In this document: positions 8,409-18,190 of the stretch, piece by piece
How positions within the stretch are numbered: the first letter of the stretch is position 1
How the letters are laid out: the number at the start of each line of letters is the position of its first letter
DNA from: Shinella granuli
Lineage (GTDB): Bacteria > Pseudomonadota > Alphaproteobacteria > Rhizobiales > Rhizobiaceae
Direction: 5' to 3'
Length of the DNA stretch: 64,000 nucleotides
Assembly (NCBI RefSeq): GCF_004341885.1
Contig: NZ_SLVX01000008.1
Location: 1,745 to 65,744, forward strand
Notes under the pieces: model-generated
Told to the model about the DNA's origin: nothing
The model's input: only the letters and a program-made list of their open reading frames with translations
Database searches by the model: none
Program-made: the position numbers and the translations under genes

Positions 8409-8463
8409 GCAACACGGGTGTTGCGCAATCGATCGCATTGTCGTAAATGTAATATTAAGACAA
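8409..8463 (+). promoter_or_regulatory. Dyad-rich promoter region of the tctCBA genes
   Basis: GCAACAC-GG-GTGTTGC (8409-8424) is a perfect dyad and overlaps the palindrome TTGCGCAA (8421-8428). TTGTC (8438-8442) and GACAA (8459-8463) form a second inverted pair around an AT-rich core. All lie 80-130 bases before the TctC start. This looks like a regulated promoter, possibly under one of the two GntR proteins. Confidence 0.45.
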
Positions 8464-8540
8464 CGGCAAGGAGGTCGGTGTCTGTGTTGCCGGGTCTGGC
8501 AGCATCGGGGCTTTCGGCCCGGACTTTTTGGGAGGAAATT

Positions 8541-9494
8541 ATGATCAAAGCAGTTTTTGCCGCAGCATTGGCGTTTTCGCTTTCGGCCGCAGCGCCGGCC
8601 CTTGCCGATCCGGCCGTGGTGATGGCGCCGGGCGGTGCCGGCGGCGGCTATGACGCCATGGCGCGCCTGCCGTTCGAGGCCATGTCGAAGGAGGGCATCT
8701 TCACCGACGGCGCGACCTTCACCAACAAGGGCGGCGCCGGCGGCACGATCGGCCTTGCGGAGTTCATCGGCGCGAACCGCGGCAACGACAATGCCGTCAT
8801 GTCGATGGGCGTCATCCTGGTCGGGGGCATCCTGCTCAACTCCTCGCCTGTCACGCTCGACGACGTGACGCCGCTGGTGCGCCTCACCAACGATACGGGC
8901 GTCGTCGCTGTCGCGACCGATTCCCCGATCAAGACGGTGGATGACCTCGTCAACGCGATGAAGGAGAACCTCGGTGCCGTGTCGATCGGCGGCGGCTCGG
9001 CCGGCGGCGTCGACCATATCGTGATGGCGCTGATCGCCAAGGAGAGCGGCCTGGAGCCGGCCAGGCTGAACTACATCCCCTATGACAGCGGTGCGGAAGC
9101 CGTGACCGCGCTCGGCGGCGGTGCCGTGTCGGTCGCCGTCTCGGGCGTCTCGGAATTCAAGCCGATGGCCGATGCCGGCCGCATCCGCATCATCGCCGTC
9201 ACCTCCGAGGGCCGCGTCGAGGGCATCGACGCGCCGAGCCTGAAGGAAGCGGGCCTCAACGTGGTCGTCGGCAACTGGCGCGGCATCGTCGGCGCGCCCG
9301 ACATGTCGGCGGAGGGCCGCACCATGTGGCTCGACCGCTTCGCCAAGATGCACGACAGCGCTGCCTGGAAGGACATCCTGGTCAAGCAGGGCTGGGAAGA
9401 CGCCTACCTCGCCGGGGATGATTTCGTCGCCTTCCTGAACGACGAGAAGACCCGCATCGGCGAAATCCTGAAGGAAGCCGGCCTCACCAAATAA
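8541..9494 (+). CDS. tctC: Tripartite tricarboxylate transporter substrate-binding protein (TctC)
   Basis: A 317-aa periplasmic binding protein (Bug/TctC family). A signal peptide of about 22 residues ends at ALA-DPAVV, followed by the family opening (MAPGGAGGGYDAMAR), the GGAGGTIG loop and GGGSAGGVDH. I placed the start at the ATG at 8541, preceded by GGAGGA at a good distance; the frame is open far upstream without support. TctC proteins catch carboxylates such as citrate and hand them to the TctA/TctB membrane proteins encoded next. The substrate is not readable from sequence, but the catabolic neighbours favour a hydroxy or keto acid. Confidence 0.9.
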   Translation: MIKAVFAAALAFSLSAAAPALADPAVVMAPGGAGGGYDAMARLPFEAMSKEGIFTDGATFTNKGGAGGTIGLAEFIGANRGNDNAVMSMGVILVGGILLNSSPVTLDDVTPLVRLTNDTGVVAVATDSPIKTVDDLVNAMKENLGAVSIGGGSAGGVDHIVMALIAKESGLEPARLNYIPYDSGAEAVTALGGGAVSVAVSGVSEFKPMADAGRIRIIAVTSEGRVEGIDAPSLKEAGLNVVVGNWRGIVGAPDMSAEGRTMWLDRFAKMHDSAAWKDILVKQGWEDAYLAGDDFVAFLNDEKTRIGEILKEAGLTK

Positions 9495-9524
9495 GCCGCC
9501 GCGCTTCTCGAAAGGATGTCTGAC

Positions 9525-9998
9525 ATGACGGAACGCCCCTATTGGCTTGCGGCGGGAACGGTCGGCTGGGGAGCCATCGTTTTCTGGAAGGCCGCGGAAC
9601 TGCCCCAGTTCGACCAGTACGCCCATGTCGGCCCGGGCTTCATGCCCTCGGCCGTCGGGCTCGGCCTGGTCGTCCTGGGCCTGCTGCTGGCACTGCAAAT
9701 CTACCGGGGCGTTCCGTTCGAGGAACAGGGCGCCGAGGACGTGGGCGAGGACCACAAGGTCAACTACATGGCGCTCGGCCTTGCCGCGGCCGCCAGCGCC
9801 CTGCCGATGCTGACGATGAAGCCGCTCGGCTTCGTCATCACCTGCACCGGCTGTTTCGTACTGGTTGCGGCGGCCTTCAAGTCGCGCCGCTGGCATCTCG
9901 ACCTGGTGCTCGGCCTCGGCTTCTCGCTGCTGTGCTGGTGGCTCTTCCGCAGGCTGGGCGTCCAGCTCGGCGGTCTTCTTCCGATGATGGGGGTGTAG
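9525..9998 (+). CDS. tctB: Tripartite tricarboxylate transporter small membrane protein (TctB)
   Basis: A 157-aa membrane protein with about four hydrophobic segments, the size and layout expected of Tct[11 protein letters not shown] near residue 40 is typical of the family. AAAGGA at 9511 is too close to the upstream ATG (9516) but eight bases from the ATG at 9525, so I prefer 9525. It is followed immediately by tctA (next start two bases after the stop), the usual tctCBA order. Confidence 0.88.
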   Translation: MTERPYWLAAGTVGWGAIVFWKAAELPQFDQYAHVGPGFMPSAVGLGLVVLGLLLALQIYRGVPFEEQGAEDVGEDHKVNYMALGLAAAASALPMLTMKPLGFVITCTGCFVLVAAAFKSRRWHLDLVLGLGFSLLCWWLFRRLGVQLGGLLPMMGV

Positions 9999-9999
9999 G

Positions 10000-11517
10000 A
10001 TGGATGCGATCACCGGCCTGATGAACGGTTTTTCCGTCGCCCTGCAGCCGCAGAACCTGTTCTGGGCCTTCGTCGGCACCTTCATGGGCACCGCCATCGG
10101 CGTGCTGCCCGGCATCGGCCCGGCGCTGACCATCGCGCTGCTCCTGCCCGTCACCGTCTATATCGAACCGACGGCGGCCTTCATCATGTTCGCCGGCATC
10201 CTGTACGGCGCCATGTATGGCGGCTCGACCACCTCGATCCTGCTCAACACGCCCGGCGAGAGCGGCGCGATGATGACCGCGCTGGAAGGCAACAAGATGG
10301 CCCGCCAGGGCCGCGGCGCGGCAGCGCTCTGCACGGCCGCGATCGGCTCCTTCGTCGCCGGCACCATCGGCACGCTCGGCATCACCTTCCTCGCCCCGCC
10401 CATCGCCGAGCTCGCCTTCATCTTCAAGCCGCAGGACTATTTCGCCCTGATGCTGCTCGCCTTCCTCTCCGTCTCCGTGGTGATGGGGACCTCCAAGGTG
10501 CGCGGCTTCATCGCGCTCTTCCTCGGCCTGTCGCTCGGCGTCGTCGGCATCGACAAGCAGACCGGCCTGCAAAGGCTGACCTTCGGCGTGCCGGACCTCA
10601 TGGACGGCGTCGAGATGACGGTCGTGCTCGTCTCGCTCTTCGCCATCGGCGAGACGCTCTATGTCGCCAGCCGCTTCGGCTTCCAGAAACCCAACCTCAA
10701 TCCGCTGGCCGGTGGCATCTGGATGACGAAGGAGGACTGGAAACGTTCCTGGAAGCCGTGGCTGCGCGGCACCCTCTTCGGCTTTCCCATCGGCGCGCTG
10801 CCGGCCGGCGGCGCGGAAATCCCGACCTTCCTGTCCTACACGGTCGAGCGCAGCCTGACCAAGCATCCGGAGGAGTTCGGCCATGGCGCCATCGAGGGCG
10901 TGGCCGGCCCAGAGGCTGCGAACAACGCCGCCGCCGCCGGCATCCTGGTGCCGCTGCTGACGCTCGGCCTGCCGACCTCGGCCACCGCCGCGATCCTGCT
11001 CGCCGCCTTCCAGAACTACGGGCTGCAGCCGGGGCCGCTGCTGTTCATCAACTCCGCCGATCTCGTCTGGGGCCTCATCGCCTCGCTCTATGTCGGCAAT
11101 CTGATGCTGCTCGTCCTCAACCTGCCGCTGGCGGGGCTGTGGGTGCGGCTGCTCTTCATCCCGCGGCCCTATCTCTATGCCGGCATCCTGATCTTCTCGC
11201 TGGTCGGCATCTGGGGCGTGTCGAACTCCTGGGTGGACCTTGCCATGATGGCCGGCGTCGGCGTGCTCGGCTACACGATGCGCGTCTACGACTTCCCGAT
11301 CGCCCCGGTGCTGATCGGCCTCATCCTCGGGCCGATGGCGGAGGTGCAGATGCGCCGCGCGCTCGCCGTGGGGCAGGGGGATCCGATGGTCTTCGTCTCC
11401 ACCCCGCTCTCGGCCGTGCTGGTCGCCGTCTCCGCCCTGATCCTCATCGTGCCGGCGCTGCTTCAATGGCGGCGCACCCGCAAGATCGACATGCCCGACG
11501 AAACCGCCGGCGTCTGA
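10000..11517 (+). CDS. tctA: Tripartite tricarboxylate transporter large permease (TctA)
   Basis: A 505-aa integral membrane protein with roughly 11-12 hydrophobic segments, matching the usual TctA length of about 500 residues. Family signatures are visible: [17 protein letters not shown] near residues 34-50, [16 protein letters not shown], and the internal repeat-like [16 protein letters not shown]. With TctB and TctC it forms a cation-driven secondary transporter for carboxylates. The gene follows tctB without a gap and is followed after 82 bases by the dehydrogenase gene, so import and catabolism are probably co-expressed. Confidence 0.92.
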   Translation: MDAITGLMNGFSVALQPQNLFWAFVGTFMGTAIGVLPGIGPALTIALLLPVTVYIEPTAAFIMFAGILYGAMYGGSTTSILLNTPGESGAMMTALEGNKMARQGRGAAALCTAAIGSFVAGTIGTLGITFLAPPIAELAFIFKPQDYFALMLLAFLSVSVVMGTSKVRGFIALFLGLSLGVVGIDKQTGLQRLTFGVPDLMDGVEMTVVLVSLFAIGETLYVASRFGFQKPNLNPLAGGIWMTKEDWKRSWKPWLRGTLFGFPIGALPAGGAEIPTFLSYTVERSLTKHPEEFGHGAIEGVAGPEAANNAAAAGILVPLLTLGLPTSATAAILLAAFQNYGLQPGPLLFINSADLVWGLIASLYVGNLMLLVLNLPLAGLWVRLLFIPRPYLYAGILIFSLVGIWGVSNSWVDLAMMAGVGVLGYTMRVYDFPIAPVLIGLILGPMAEVQMRRALAVGQGDPMVFVSTPLSAVLVAVSALILIVPALLQWRRTRKIDMPDETAGV

Positions 11518-11599
11518 CGCCGCCCACCATCCACGCCGATGCCTGACCGGCCGCCTCCCTGCGGCCGGGCGGGCGGACGCAATCCTCCGGGAGCCCAAA

Positions 11600-12679
11600 A
11601 TGGCCGAAACGCTTTATTTCCGAGCCGAAGACCTGGCCCGATACGCCAAAGCCCTGTTCCTCTCCGTGGGCATGAGCGAAGCGGACGCGGCGCTGATCGC
11701 GGGCGACCTCGTCAAGGCGAACCTGCGCGGCGTCGACAGCCACGGCGTCAGCCGCATCCCGATGTATCTGGAGCGGCTGAAGCGCGGCCTCGTCAATCCG
11801 CGTCCCGAGGTGAAGGTGACGAAGGCGGCCGGCGCCGTCGCCGCGGTCGACGGCGACAACGGCATGGGCTTCATCGCCTCGAACATCGCCATGAACGCCG
11901 CCTGCGACATTGCCGGCGAGATGGGCATCGGCCTTGCCGGCGTCCGCCGCTCCACGCATTTCGGCATGGGGGCGTGTTATGCGCTGCGCGCCATCGAGCG
12001 CGGCTTCATCTCGATGATCTTCACCAATTCCTCGCCCGCCATTCCGATGTGGGGCGGGCGCACCACCTTCCTCGGCGCAAGCCCCATCGCCGCCGGCATC
12101 CCCGGCGGCAGGCACCCGCCCTATGTCATGGACATGGCGATGACGGTGATCGCGCGGGGAAAAATCCGCCTTGCCGCCATGAAGGGCGATCCGATAGCCG
12201 AGGGCCTGGCGCTCGATGTCGACGGCAACCCCACCACGGACGCCGCCAAGGCCTTCGAGGGCGTCTGCCTGCCTTTCGGCGGCGTCAAGGGCTCGGTGCT
12301 GGCGACGCTGATGGACCTGATGTCCGGCGTCCTCACCGGCGCGAATTTCGGCGGCGATGTGAAGAGCCTCTATTTCGACCATTCCGAGCCGCAGAATGTC
12401 GGCCACCTGTTCTTCGCCATCAAGCCCGACCTCTTCCTCTCGCTGGACGATTTCGGCGCCCGGATGGATGAATTCTACGAGCGCATCAAGCGGCTGCCGC
12501 GCGCCGCCGGCGTCGACGAGATCATGATGCCGGGCGAACCGGAGCAGCGCCGCGAGGACGAGCGCCGCCGTGCCGGCATCCCCGTCACCGGCAATGTCGT
12601 CGCGGACCTTGCCGCCGAGGGCGCGGTCGCCGGCATCGCCGTGCCGGAAGGCAGCGCAGCCCCGTTCGAGGCGGCCTGA
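11600..12679 (+). CDS. Ldh_2-family malate/lactate-type dehydrogenase
   Basis: A 359-aa NAD(P)-dependent 2-oxoacid reductase/2-hydroxyacid dehydrogenase of the Ldh_2 (YlbC/YiaK-like) family. Characteristic segments are RGVDSHGVSRIP (44-55, with the conserved histidine), STHFGMGACYALRA, a DMAMTVIARGKI stretch, GLALDVDGNPTTD and the glycine-rich FGGVKGS. Relatives include YiaK 2,3-diketogulonate reductase, ureidoglycolate and sulfolactate dehydrogenases, so the substrate cannot be named. Position behind tctCBA suggests it oxidises or reduces the imported acid. Its last base is the first base of the next start codon. Confidence 0.85.
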   Translation: MAETLYFRAEDLARYAKALFLSVGMSEADAALIAGDLVKANLRGVDSHGVSRIPMYLERLKRGLVNPRPEVKVTKAAGAVAAVDGDNGMGFIASNIAMNAACDIAGEMGIGLAGVRRSTHFGMGACYALRAIERGFISMIFTNSSPAIPMWGGRTTFLGASPIAAGIPGGRHPPYVMDMAMTVIARGKIRLAAMKGDPIAEGLALDVDGNPTTDAAKAFEGVCLPFGGVKGSVLATLMDLMSGVLTGANFGGDVKSLYFDHSEPQNVGHLFFAIKPDLFLSLDDFGARMDEFYERIKRLPRAAGVDEIMMPGEPEQRREDERRRAGIPVTGNVVADLAAEGAVAGIAVPEGSAAPFEAA

Positions 12680-13464
12680 TGAACCGCCTCTCCGCCCATA
12701 TCGGCTATCTCTACGCAGACCTGCCGCTTGCCGAGCGGCCGGCGGCGGCGGCGCGCGACGGCTTCACCGCCGTCGAGCATCCCGAGCCCTGGGCCGTACC
12801 GGCGAAGGAGATGCGCGCCCGCCTTGCCGATCTCGGCCTTGCCTTCTCGCAGGTCACCTCGGGCATGGGCGATGCGGCGAAGGGCGAGAAGGGCCTTGCC
12901 GCGCTTGCCGGCCGCGAGGCGGAATTCCGCGCCGGCTTCGACCGCGCGCTCGCCTATGCGCGGGAGGTCGGCTGCCCCTTCGTCCACCCCATGGCGGGCG
13001 TGCCGAAGGGCGGCGTCCTGGATGCGGCCGAGACCTACCGGCTGAACCTCTCCTGGGCGCTGAACCGCGTTGAGGGCAGCGGCGTGCGGGTGCTCGTCGA
13101 GGCGATCACCATTCCCGGCTACCACATGGGCAGCCTTGCCCTTGCGGCGGACCTGCAGGACCAGTTCCACGGCCGTTTCGCCCTCTTGTTCGACACCTAC
13201 CACGCCGCCGTGCTGGGCGAGGACCCGCGCCGCTGGATCACGCGGAATGCCGGCCGCATCGGCCATGTCCATATCGCCGACCATCCCGGCCGCCACGAGC
13301 CGGGAACCGGCACGCTCGCCTTTGAACCCATCCTCGCCGCCCTCACGGCAGCGGGCTACACCGGCGCCATCGGCTTCGAATACATCCCCTCCGCCGCGAC
13401 ATCCGCCAGCGCCGCCTTCCTGCCCGGCTGGAAGCGGCTCCTTTCCGAAAAGGCTTCGCCATGA
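12679..13464 (+). CDS. Hydroxypyruvate isomerase-like TIM-barrel protein
   Basis: A 261-aa xylose isomerase-like (AP_endonuc_2 fold) sugar isomerase. The segment HIADHPGRHEPGTG closely matches the metal- and substrate-binding signature of hydroxypyruvate isomerase (Hyi), and LLFDTYHA and GFEYIP fit the same family. Hyi converts hydroxypyruvate to tartronate semialdehyde; related enzymes act on other short keto acids. Overlaps with both neighbours (one and four bases) show tight coupling to the Ldh_2 dehydrogenase and the cupin. Confidence 0.8.
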   Translation: MNRLSAHIGYLYADLPLAERPAAAARDGFTAVEHPEPWAVPAKEMRARLADLGLAFSQVTSGMGDAAKGEKGLAALAGREAEFRAGFDRALAYAREVGCPFVHPMAGVPKGGVLDAAETYRLNLSWALNRVEGSGVRVLVEAITIPGYHMGSLALAADLQDQFHGRFALLFDTYHAAVLGEDPRRWITRNAGRIGHVHIADHPGRHEPGTGTLAFEPILAALTAAGYTGAIGFEYIPSAATSASAAFLPGWKRLLSEKASP

Positions 13465-13883
13465 CCGCCGTCACCTCCGTCAACCCCGCCATCCTGCGCC
13501 CGCACGAAATGAAGACCAACGACCGCGGCGGCGGCGCGCGCACCACGCCGCTCGTCACCCGCCGCTGCGGCTCCACCAGCATGATCAACGGCATCACCGC
13601 CTTCGATCCCGGCGCCGCCATCGGTCTGCATTTCCACAATTGCGAGGAAAGCGTCATGGTGATCGAGGGCGAAGCGATCGCCGAGATCGACGGTGTCGAG
13701 CACCATCTCGCCACCAACGACACGACCTGGATCCCCGCCAACGTGCCGCACCGTTTCATCAACGCGTCGGACAAGCCGATGCGCATCTTCTGGACCTATG
13801 CCACGGTCGATGCCACCCGCACCATGGTCGCGACAGGCGAAAGCCGGTCGATCGACGCCGAACACGGCCACGCACCGAAATGA
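13461..13883 (+). CDS. Cupin-domain protein
   Basis: A 140-aa single-domain cupin. The first cupin motif is visible as GLHFHNCEESVMVIEGEA (metal-binding HxH and E) and the second as PANVPHRFINAS. Small cupins act as isomerases, decarboxylases or dioxygenases, or as ligand-binding proteins; no activity can be chosen. It starts inside the preceding isomerase gene (ATGA overlap) and closes the catabolic operon. Confidence 0.8.
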   Translation: MTAVTSVNPAILRPHEMKTNDRGGGARTTPLVTRRCGSTSMINGITAFDPGAAIGLHFHNCEESVMVIEGEAIAEIDGVEHHLATNDTTWIPANVPHRFINASDKPMRIFWTYATVDATRTMVATGESRSIDAEHGHAPK

Positions 13884-13964
13884 CGGAGAAACCCCTGCCG
13901 CCGGTCGCCACCCGTTCGGCGGCCGTGGCTCTCTGACGGGCGGGGCATGGTGCGCAGCCTTTTT

Positions 13965-15035
13965 CTATGGGACGGCATGACCTTGCGGATCGGCCCGCAG
14001 CCGCGCCAGCGCTGCGACGATCGCCCGCCCGGCGGCCTCCACGTCCCCGGCTGAAATGTCGAGATGGGTGACCATGCGGATGCGGCTCTCGCCCTCGACA
14101 TTGACGCGGACCGCCTCGCCGAGCAGCGCCTCGGCCAAGGCGCGCGCGGGGACGCCCGTTCCGGAAAGGTCGAGAAAGAGGATGTTGGTGACGGCGCCCC
14201 CCGGCTGCAGGGCAAGGCCGGGCACCGCGCCGAGCAGCGCCGCGAGCCGCCGGGCATTGGCATGGTCCTCCGCCAGGCGCGCGACATTGTGGTCGAGCGC
14301 ATAGAGCCCCGCGGCGGCGAGGATGCCGGACTGCCGCATCGCCCCGCCGAGCCGGTGCTTCCAGACCAGCGCTTCCTCGATGAAGGCCTCCGGCCCCGCC
14401 AGCACAGCGCCGACCGGGCATCCCAGTCCCTTGGAAAGGTCGATCCAGACGCTGTCGCAGGGCGCGGCGAAGCGCGCCGCCGCAAGGCCGGTGGCGACAG
14501 CGGCGTTGAGCAGCCGCGCGCCGTCCATGTGCAGCGCAAGCCCCTTCTCCTGCGCCAGCGCCTTCAGCGCGAGGATATCCGCCTCGGGCCAGATGCGCCC
14601 GCCGCCGCGGTTGGTGGTCTGCTCGATGGCGATGACCCGGCTGCGCGGCGAACGGTGGCGCGGCGCCCGCAGCCGGCGGGCGACGTCCTCCACGGAAAAG
14701 AGGCCCGTCGCCGTCTCGATCGGCCGGAACTGCGCGCCGGAAAGCGCGGCCGCCCCCGCCCCCTCCGAGCCGAAGACATGGGCGTTCTCCGCGCAGACGA
14801 TCTCGTCCCCCGCCCGGCAATGGACGAGGAAGGCGATCTGGTTCGCCATCGTCCCGGAGGGCAGGAACAGCGCCTTCTCCTGCCCGAGAAGCCCGGCCAC
14901 CCGCGCCTCCAGCGCCAGCGTCGTCGGGTCCTCGCCCCGCTGCTCGTCGCCCACGGGCGCCGCCGCGATGGCCTGGCGCATGCCCTTGGAGGGGCGCGTC
15001 GCGGTGTCGGCGGCAAGATCGATGAGGCGGGGCAT
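13965..15035 (-). CDS. ltaE: Low-specificity L-threonine aldolase
   Basis: A 356-aa PLP-dependent fold-type I aldolase, the usual size. The N-terminal LAADTATRPSKGMR, the GDEQRGEDPT loop and FLPSGTMANQ are typical, and the Schiff-base lysine is K202 in DLSKGLGCP. The expected reaction is cleavage of L-threonine or allo-threonine to glycine and acetaldehyde. It lies in the same direction as the regulator gene upstream but is separated by 79 bases; no functional link to propionyl-CoA metabolism is evident. Confidence 0.88.
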   Translation of the reverse strand: MPRLIDLAADTATRPSKGMRQAIAAAPVGDEQRGEDPTTLALEARVAGLLGQEKALFLPSGTMANQIAFLVHCRAGDEIVCAENAHVFGSEGAGAAALSGAQFRPIETATGLFSVEDVARRLRAPRHRSPRSRVIAIEQTTNRGGGRIWPEADILALKALAQEKGLALHMDGARLLNAAVATGLAAARFAAPCDSVWIDLSKGLGCPVGAVLAGPEAFIEEALVWKHRLGGAMRQSGILAAAGLYALDHNVARLAEDHANARRLAALLGAVPGLALQPGGAVTNILFLDLSGTGVPARALAEALLGEAVRVNVEGESRIRMVTHLDISAGDVEAAGRAIVAALARLRADPQGHAVP

Positions 15036-15114
15036 TGTCAGCTCGGTCCTTCCGGTGTTGGAAACCGGCCGGGACTATGCAGGGGCCGCCCGGCAAAAGG
15101 CAAGCCGGCCCCCC

Positions 15115-16524
15115 TCAGGCAAGGCGGTAGGGGATCGTCTCGCGGATGTCGGGATCGACCTGCAGGCGGCCGCGGATCGGCGGGACGGCGCGGCTCGGAC
15201 AGTTGCCACGCTCGCACAGCCGGCAGGAGATGCCGATCGGCTCGAAGCGGGAGCGCTCGCCGATCGCAAGGTCGTCCGCATAGACGAACTGGTCGGCATA
15301 GGAGACCTCGCAGCCAAAGGCGAGCACATAGCCCGTGCGCGTGGCGGCAAAGCCGCCGGTGCCCTTGAAGGTCTGCGTCGCCAGACAGAGATAGCGCACC
15401 CCGTCGGGCGTTTCGGCGAGCTGGCGGATGATGCCCTGCGGCACCTCGAAGGCCCGGTGGGCGTTCCACAGCGGACAGGCCGCGCCGAAGCGGGCGAATT
15501 GCAGCTTCGTCGCGCTGTGCCGCTTGGTGATGTTGCCGGCGCGGTCGATCCTCGCGAAGAAGATCGGCACGCCCTTGTTGCCCGGCCGCTGCAGCGTCGA
15601 AAGCCGGTGGCAGACCTGTTCCAGCGAGGCCTCGAAGCGGGCGGAGAGAAGTTCGATATCGTGGCGCAGTTTCTGCGCGGCGGAAAGGAAATCGCTGTAG
15701 GGCATGACGAGGGCGCCGGCGAAATAATTGTGCAGGCCGATGCGACAGATGTCCTTCGCCTCGTCCGTGCGGAAGTTCGCCCGCTGCACGATCTCCTCGA
15801 TCTCCCGCGCCGCATGGAGCTGGGAGATCTGGTGGGCGAGCTGGAAGACCTGCGTCGGGTTCGCCGAGAGCCGGTTGAGGGTCAGGACCTTCCGGTCGCG
15901 GTCGTAGTGGCGCAGCGGGCCGTCATTGGTCTCGGCGAAGGAGACCGAGACGCCGAACTGCCCCTTGAGGCGGCCCACGAGGGCCGATTTCCGGTCGAAG
16001 CCCGCGCCGTAGAGGCCGGCCGCCAGCGTTTCGGCGAGAATATCGAGCGCGTGCACGTAGTTGTCGACGAAATGGAAGAAGTCGCGCACCTCCTCGTAGG
16101 GCGTGGCGCCGAGGCCGGGGGCGTTCTCGCGGTCGTGGTCGAGGCTCGCCAGTTGCTCGCTCTTGCGGCGATAGGCCTGGTGGGCGAGCACCAGCGCATG
16201 GGCGAGCGCCGGGGCATTCTGCGAAATCAGCTTGAGTTCCTGGAGGGAAGGGCTGAAACTCTCGAAGATCGGGTCGGCGAGCGCCTCGCTGAGCGCCGAG
16301 AGCAGCCGGTCGGTCTCCCCGCGCGAAAGCTCGCTGATGTCGAGGTTGAACTTGTCGGCGAGCTGCAAGAGCACGGCGGCGGAGACGGGACGCTGGTTGT
16401 TCTCGATCTGGTTGAGGTAGCTGGTGGAGATGCCGATGCGCTTGGCGAACTGGCTTTGCGTCTGCTGGCTCACCACGCGCAGCTCGCGCACCTTCAGGCC
16501 GATGAACAGTTTTCCGAGAGCCAT
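15115..16524 (-). CDS. pccR: ScfR/PccR-type short-chain acyl-CoA regulator
   Basis: A 469-aa regulator with an XRE helix-turn-helix at about residues 8-62 (TQSQFAKRIGISTSYLNQIEN), a degenerate M78/ImmA-like segment around residues 195-240 (HQISQLH in place of the HExxH metalloprotease motif) and a C-terminal DUF2083 region with the cysteine cluster CRLCERGNCPSR. This is the ScfR family; Rhodobacter sphaeroides PccR controls propionyl-CoA carboxylase in response to acyl-CoA. Being divergent to pccB with a shared operator-rich gap supports the same role here. The start at 16524 was chosen because the HTH begins there. Confidence 0.88.
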   Translation of the reverse strand: MALGKLFIGLKVRELRVVSQQTQSQFAKRIGISTSYLNQIENNQRPVSAAVLLQLADKFNLDISELSRGETDRLLSALSEALADPIFESFSPSLQELKLISQNAPALAHALVLAHQAYRRKSEQLASLDHDRENAPGLGATPYEEVRDFFHFVDNYVHALDILAETLAAGLYGAGFDRKSALVGRLKGQFGVSVSFAETNDGPLRHYDRDRKVLTLNRLSANPTQVFQLAHQISQLHAAREIEEIVQRANFRTDEAKDICRIGLHNYFAGALVMPYSDFLSAAQKLRHDIELLSARFEASLEQVCHRLSTLQRPGNKGVPIFFARIDRAGNITKRHSATKLQFARFGAACPLWNAHRAFEVPQGIIRQLAETPDGVRYLCLATQTFKGTGGFAATRTGYVLAFGCEVSYADQFVYADDLAIGERSRFEPIGISCRLCERGNCPSRAVPPIRGRLQVDPDIRETIPYRLA

Positions 16525-16525
16525 G

Positions 16526-16557
16526 TTCGCAATTTCGCAAGTTTCAATTCGCGAATT
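16526..16557. promoter_or_regulatory. Probable PccR operator in the pccR-pccB divergent promoter
   Basis: TTCGCAA (16526-16532) is repeated directly one base later (16534-16540), and the perfect palindrome AATTCGCGAATT follows at 16546-16557. On the other strand the repeats read TTGCGAA-N-TTGCGAA, close in style to the TTTGCAAA repeats reported for R. sphaeroides PccR. The first repeat abuts the pccR start codon, so binding would also repress pccR itself. Confidence 0.65.
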
Positions 16558-16643
16558 TATAATTCCACATTCGCGCCCGATCAAGACTTCAGCAAACCTG
16601 TGCAAACCGGTATGACTACCAGACGACACCAGTGGGAGCCTTC

Positions 16644-18176
16644 ATGCGCGACATCCTTGAACAACTCGAACAACGCCGCAGCGAGGCGAGGCTCGGCGGC
16701 GGCCAGAAGCGCATCGACGCCCAGCACGGCAAGGGCAAGCTGACGGCGCGCGAGCGCATCGAGGTGCTGCTCGACGAGGGCTCCTTCGAGGAATACGACA
16801 TGTACGTCACCCACCGCGCCGTCGATTTCGGCATGGCGGGGCAGACCTTCGCGGGCGACGGCGTCGTCACCGGCTGGGGCACGATCAACGGCCGACAGGT
16901 CTATGTCTTCAGCCAGGATTTCACCGTGCTCGGCGGCTCGCTGTCGGAAACCCACGCCCAGAAGATCTGCAAGATCATGGACATGGCGGTGCGCAACGGC
17001 GCCCCGGTCATCGGCCTCAACGACAGCGGCGGCGCGCGCATCCAGGAGGGCGTCGCCTCGCTCGCCGGCTATGCCGAGGTGTTCCGCCGCAATGCGGAGG
17101 CCTCCGGCGTCATCCCGCAGATCTCCGTCATCATGGGCCCCTGCGCGGGCGGCGCCGTCTATTCGCCGGCCATGACCGATTTCATCTTCATGGTGCGCGA
17201 TACGTCCTACATGTTCGTGACCGGCCCGGACGTGGTGAAGACCGTCACCAACGAGATCGTCACCGCCGAGGAACTCGGCGGCGCCGGCACCCACACGAGG
17301 AAGTCCTCGGTCGCCGACGCGGCCTATGAGAACGACGTCGAGACGCTGGAGAATGTCCGGCTGCTCTTCGATTTCCTGCCGCTCAACAACCGGGAGAAGC
17401 CGCCGGTCCGCCCGTTCCACGACGATCCCGCGCGCCTCGAAATGCGCCTCGACAGCCTCGTGCCCGAAAGCTCGACCAAGCCCTACGACATGAAGGAATT
17501 GATCCTGGCGCTGGCCGACGAGGGCGATTTCTTCGAATTGCAGGAGGCCTTCGCCCGCAACATCATCACCGGCTTCATCCGGCTGGAGGGCCAGACGGTC
17601 GGCGTCGTCGCCAACCAGCCGATGGTGCTGGCCGGCTGCCTCGACATCGATTCCGCCCGCAAGGCCGCGAAATTCGTGCGCTTCTGCGATGCCTTCTCGA
17701 TCCCGCTGCTGACCCTTGTCGACGTGCCCGGCTTCCTGCCCGGCACCGCGCAGGAATATAACGGCATCATCAAGCACGGCGCCAAGCTGCTCTTCGCCTA
17801 CAGCCAGGCGACGGTTCCGATGGTGACGCTCATCACCCGCAAGGCCTATGGCGGGGCCTATGACGTCATGGCCTCCAAGCATATCGGCGCCGATGTCAAC
17901 TATGCCTGGCCGACCGCCGAGATCGCCGTCATGGGCGCCAAGGGCGCGACCGAGATCCTCTATCGCTCGGAACTCGGCGATGCGGAAAAGATCGCCGCCC
18001 GCACGAAGGAATACGAGGCGCGCTTCGCCAATCCCTTCGTCGCCGCCGAGCGCGGCTTCATCGACGAGGTGATCATGCCGCATTCCTCGCGCCGGCGCAT
18101 CGCCCGGGCCTTCGCATCGCTGAAGAACAAACAGGTGGAGACGCGCTGGAAGAAGCACGACACGATACCCCTTTGA
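16644..18176 (+). CDS. pccB: Propionyl-CoA carboxylase beta (carboxyltransferase) subunit
   Basis: A 510-aa biotin-dependent carboxyltransferase, the exact size of PccB. It opens with [20 protein letters not shown] and contains the acyl-CoA-binding GGGxR-type region, [12 protein letters not shown] (oxyanion loop) and [12 protein letters not shown] in the N-terminal half, with [14 protein letters not shown] and a [10 protein letters not shown] segment in the C-terminal half. It transfers carboxyl from biotin to propionyl-CoA, giving methylmalonyl-CoA. The ATG at 16644 is used; GTG at 16632 is in frame but is part of the ribosome binding region. It is the first gene of pccB-orf-pccA-scpA-mce, facing pccR. 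Confidence 0.95.
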   Translation: MRDILEQLEQRRSEARLGGGQKRIDAQHGKGKLTARERIEVLLDEGSFEEYDMYVTHRAVDFGMAGQTFAGDGVVTGWGTINGRQVYVFSQDFTVLGGSLSETHAQKICKIMDMAVRNGAPVIGLNDSGGARIQEGVASLAGYAEVFRRNAEASGVIPQISVIMGPCAGGAVYSPAMTDFIFMVRDTSYMFVTGPDVVKTVTNEIVTAEELGGAGTHTRKSSVADAAYENDVETLENVRLLFDFLPLNNREKPPVRPFHDDPARLEMRLDSLVPESSTKPYDMKELILALADEGDFFELQEAFARNIITGFIRLEGQTVGVVANQPMVLAGCLDIDSARKAAKFVRFCDAFSIPLLTLVDVPGFLPGTAQEYNGIIKHGAKLLFAYSQATVPMVTLITRKAYGGAYDVMASKHIGADVNYAWPTAEIAVMGAKGATEILYRSELGDAEKIAARTKEYEARFANPFVAAERGFIDEVIMPHSSRRRIARAFASLKNKQVETRWKKHDTIPL

Positions 18177-18190
18177 CGAGGGCGGGGAGG

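Noticed and set aside
15115-16524. ImmA/IrrE-type metalloprotease activity in the PccR protein
   Set aside because: The HExxH zinc motif is degenerate (HQISQLH), so only a structural remnant is likely.
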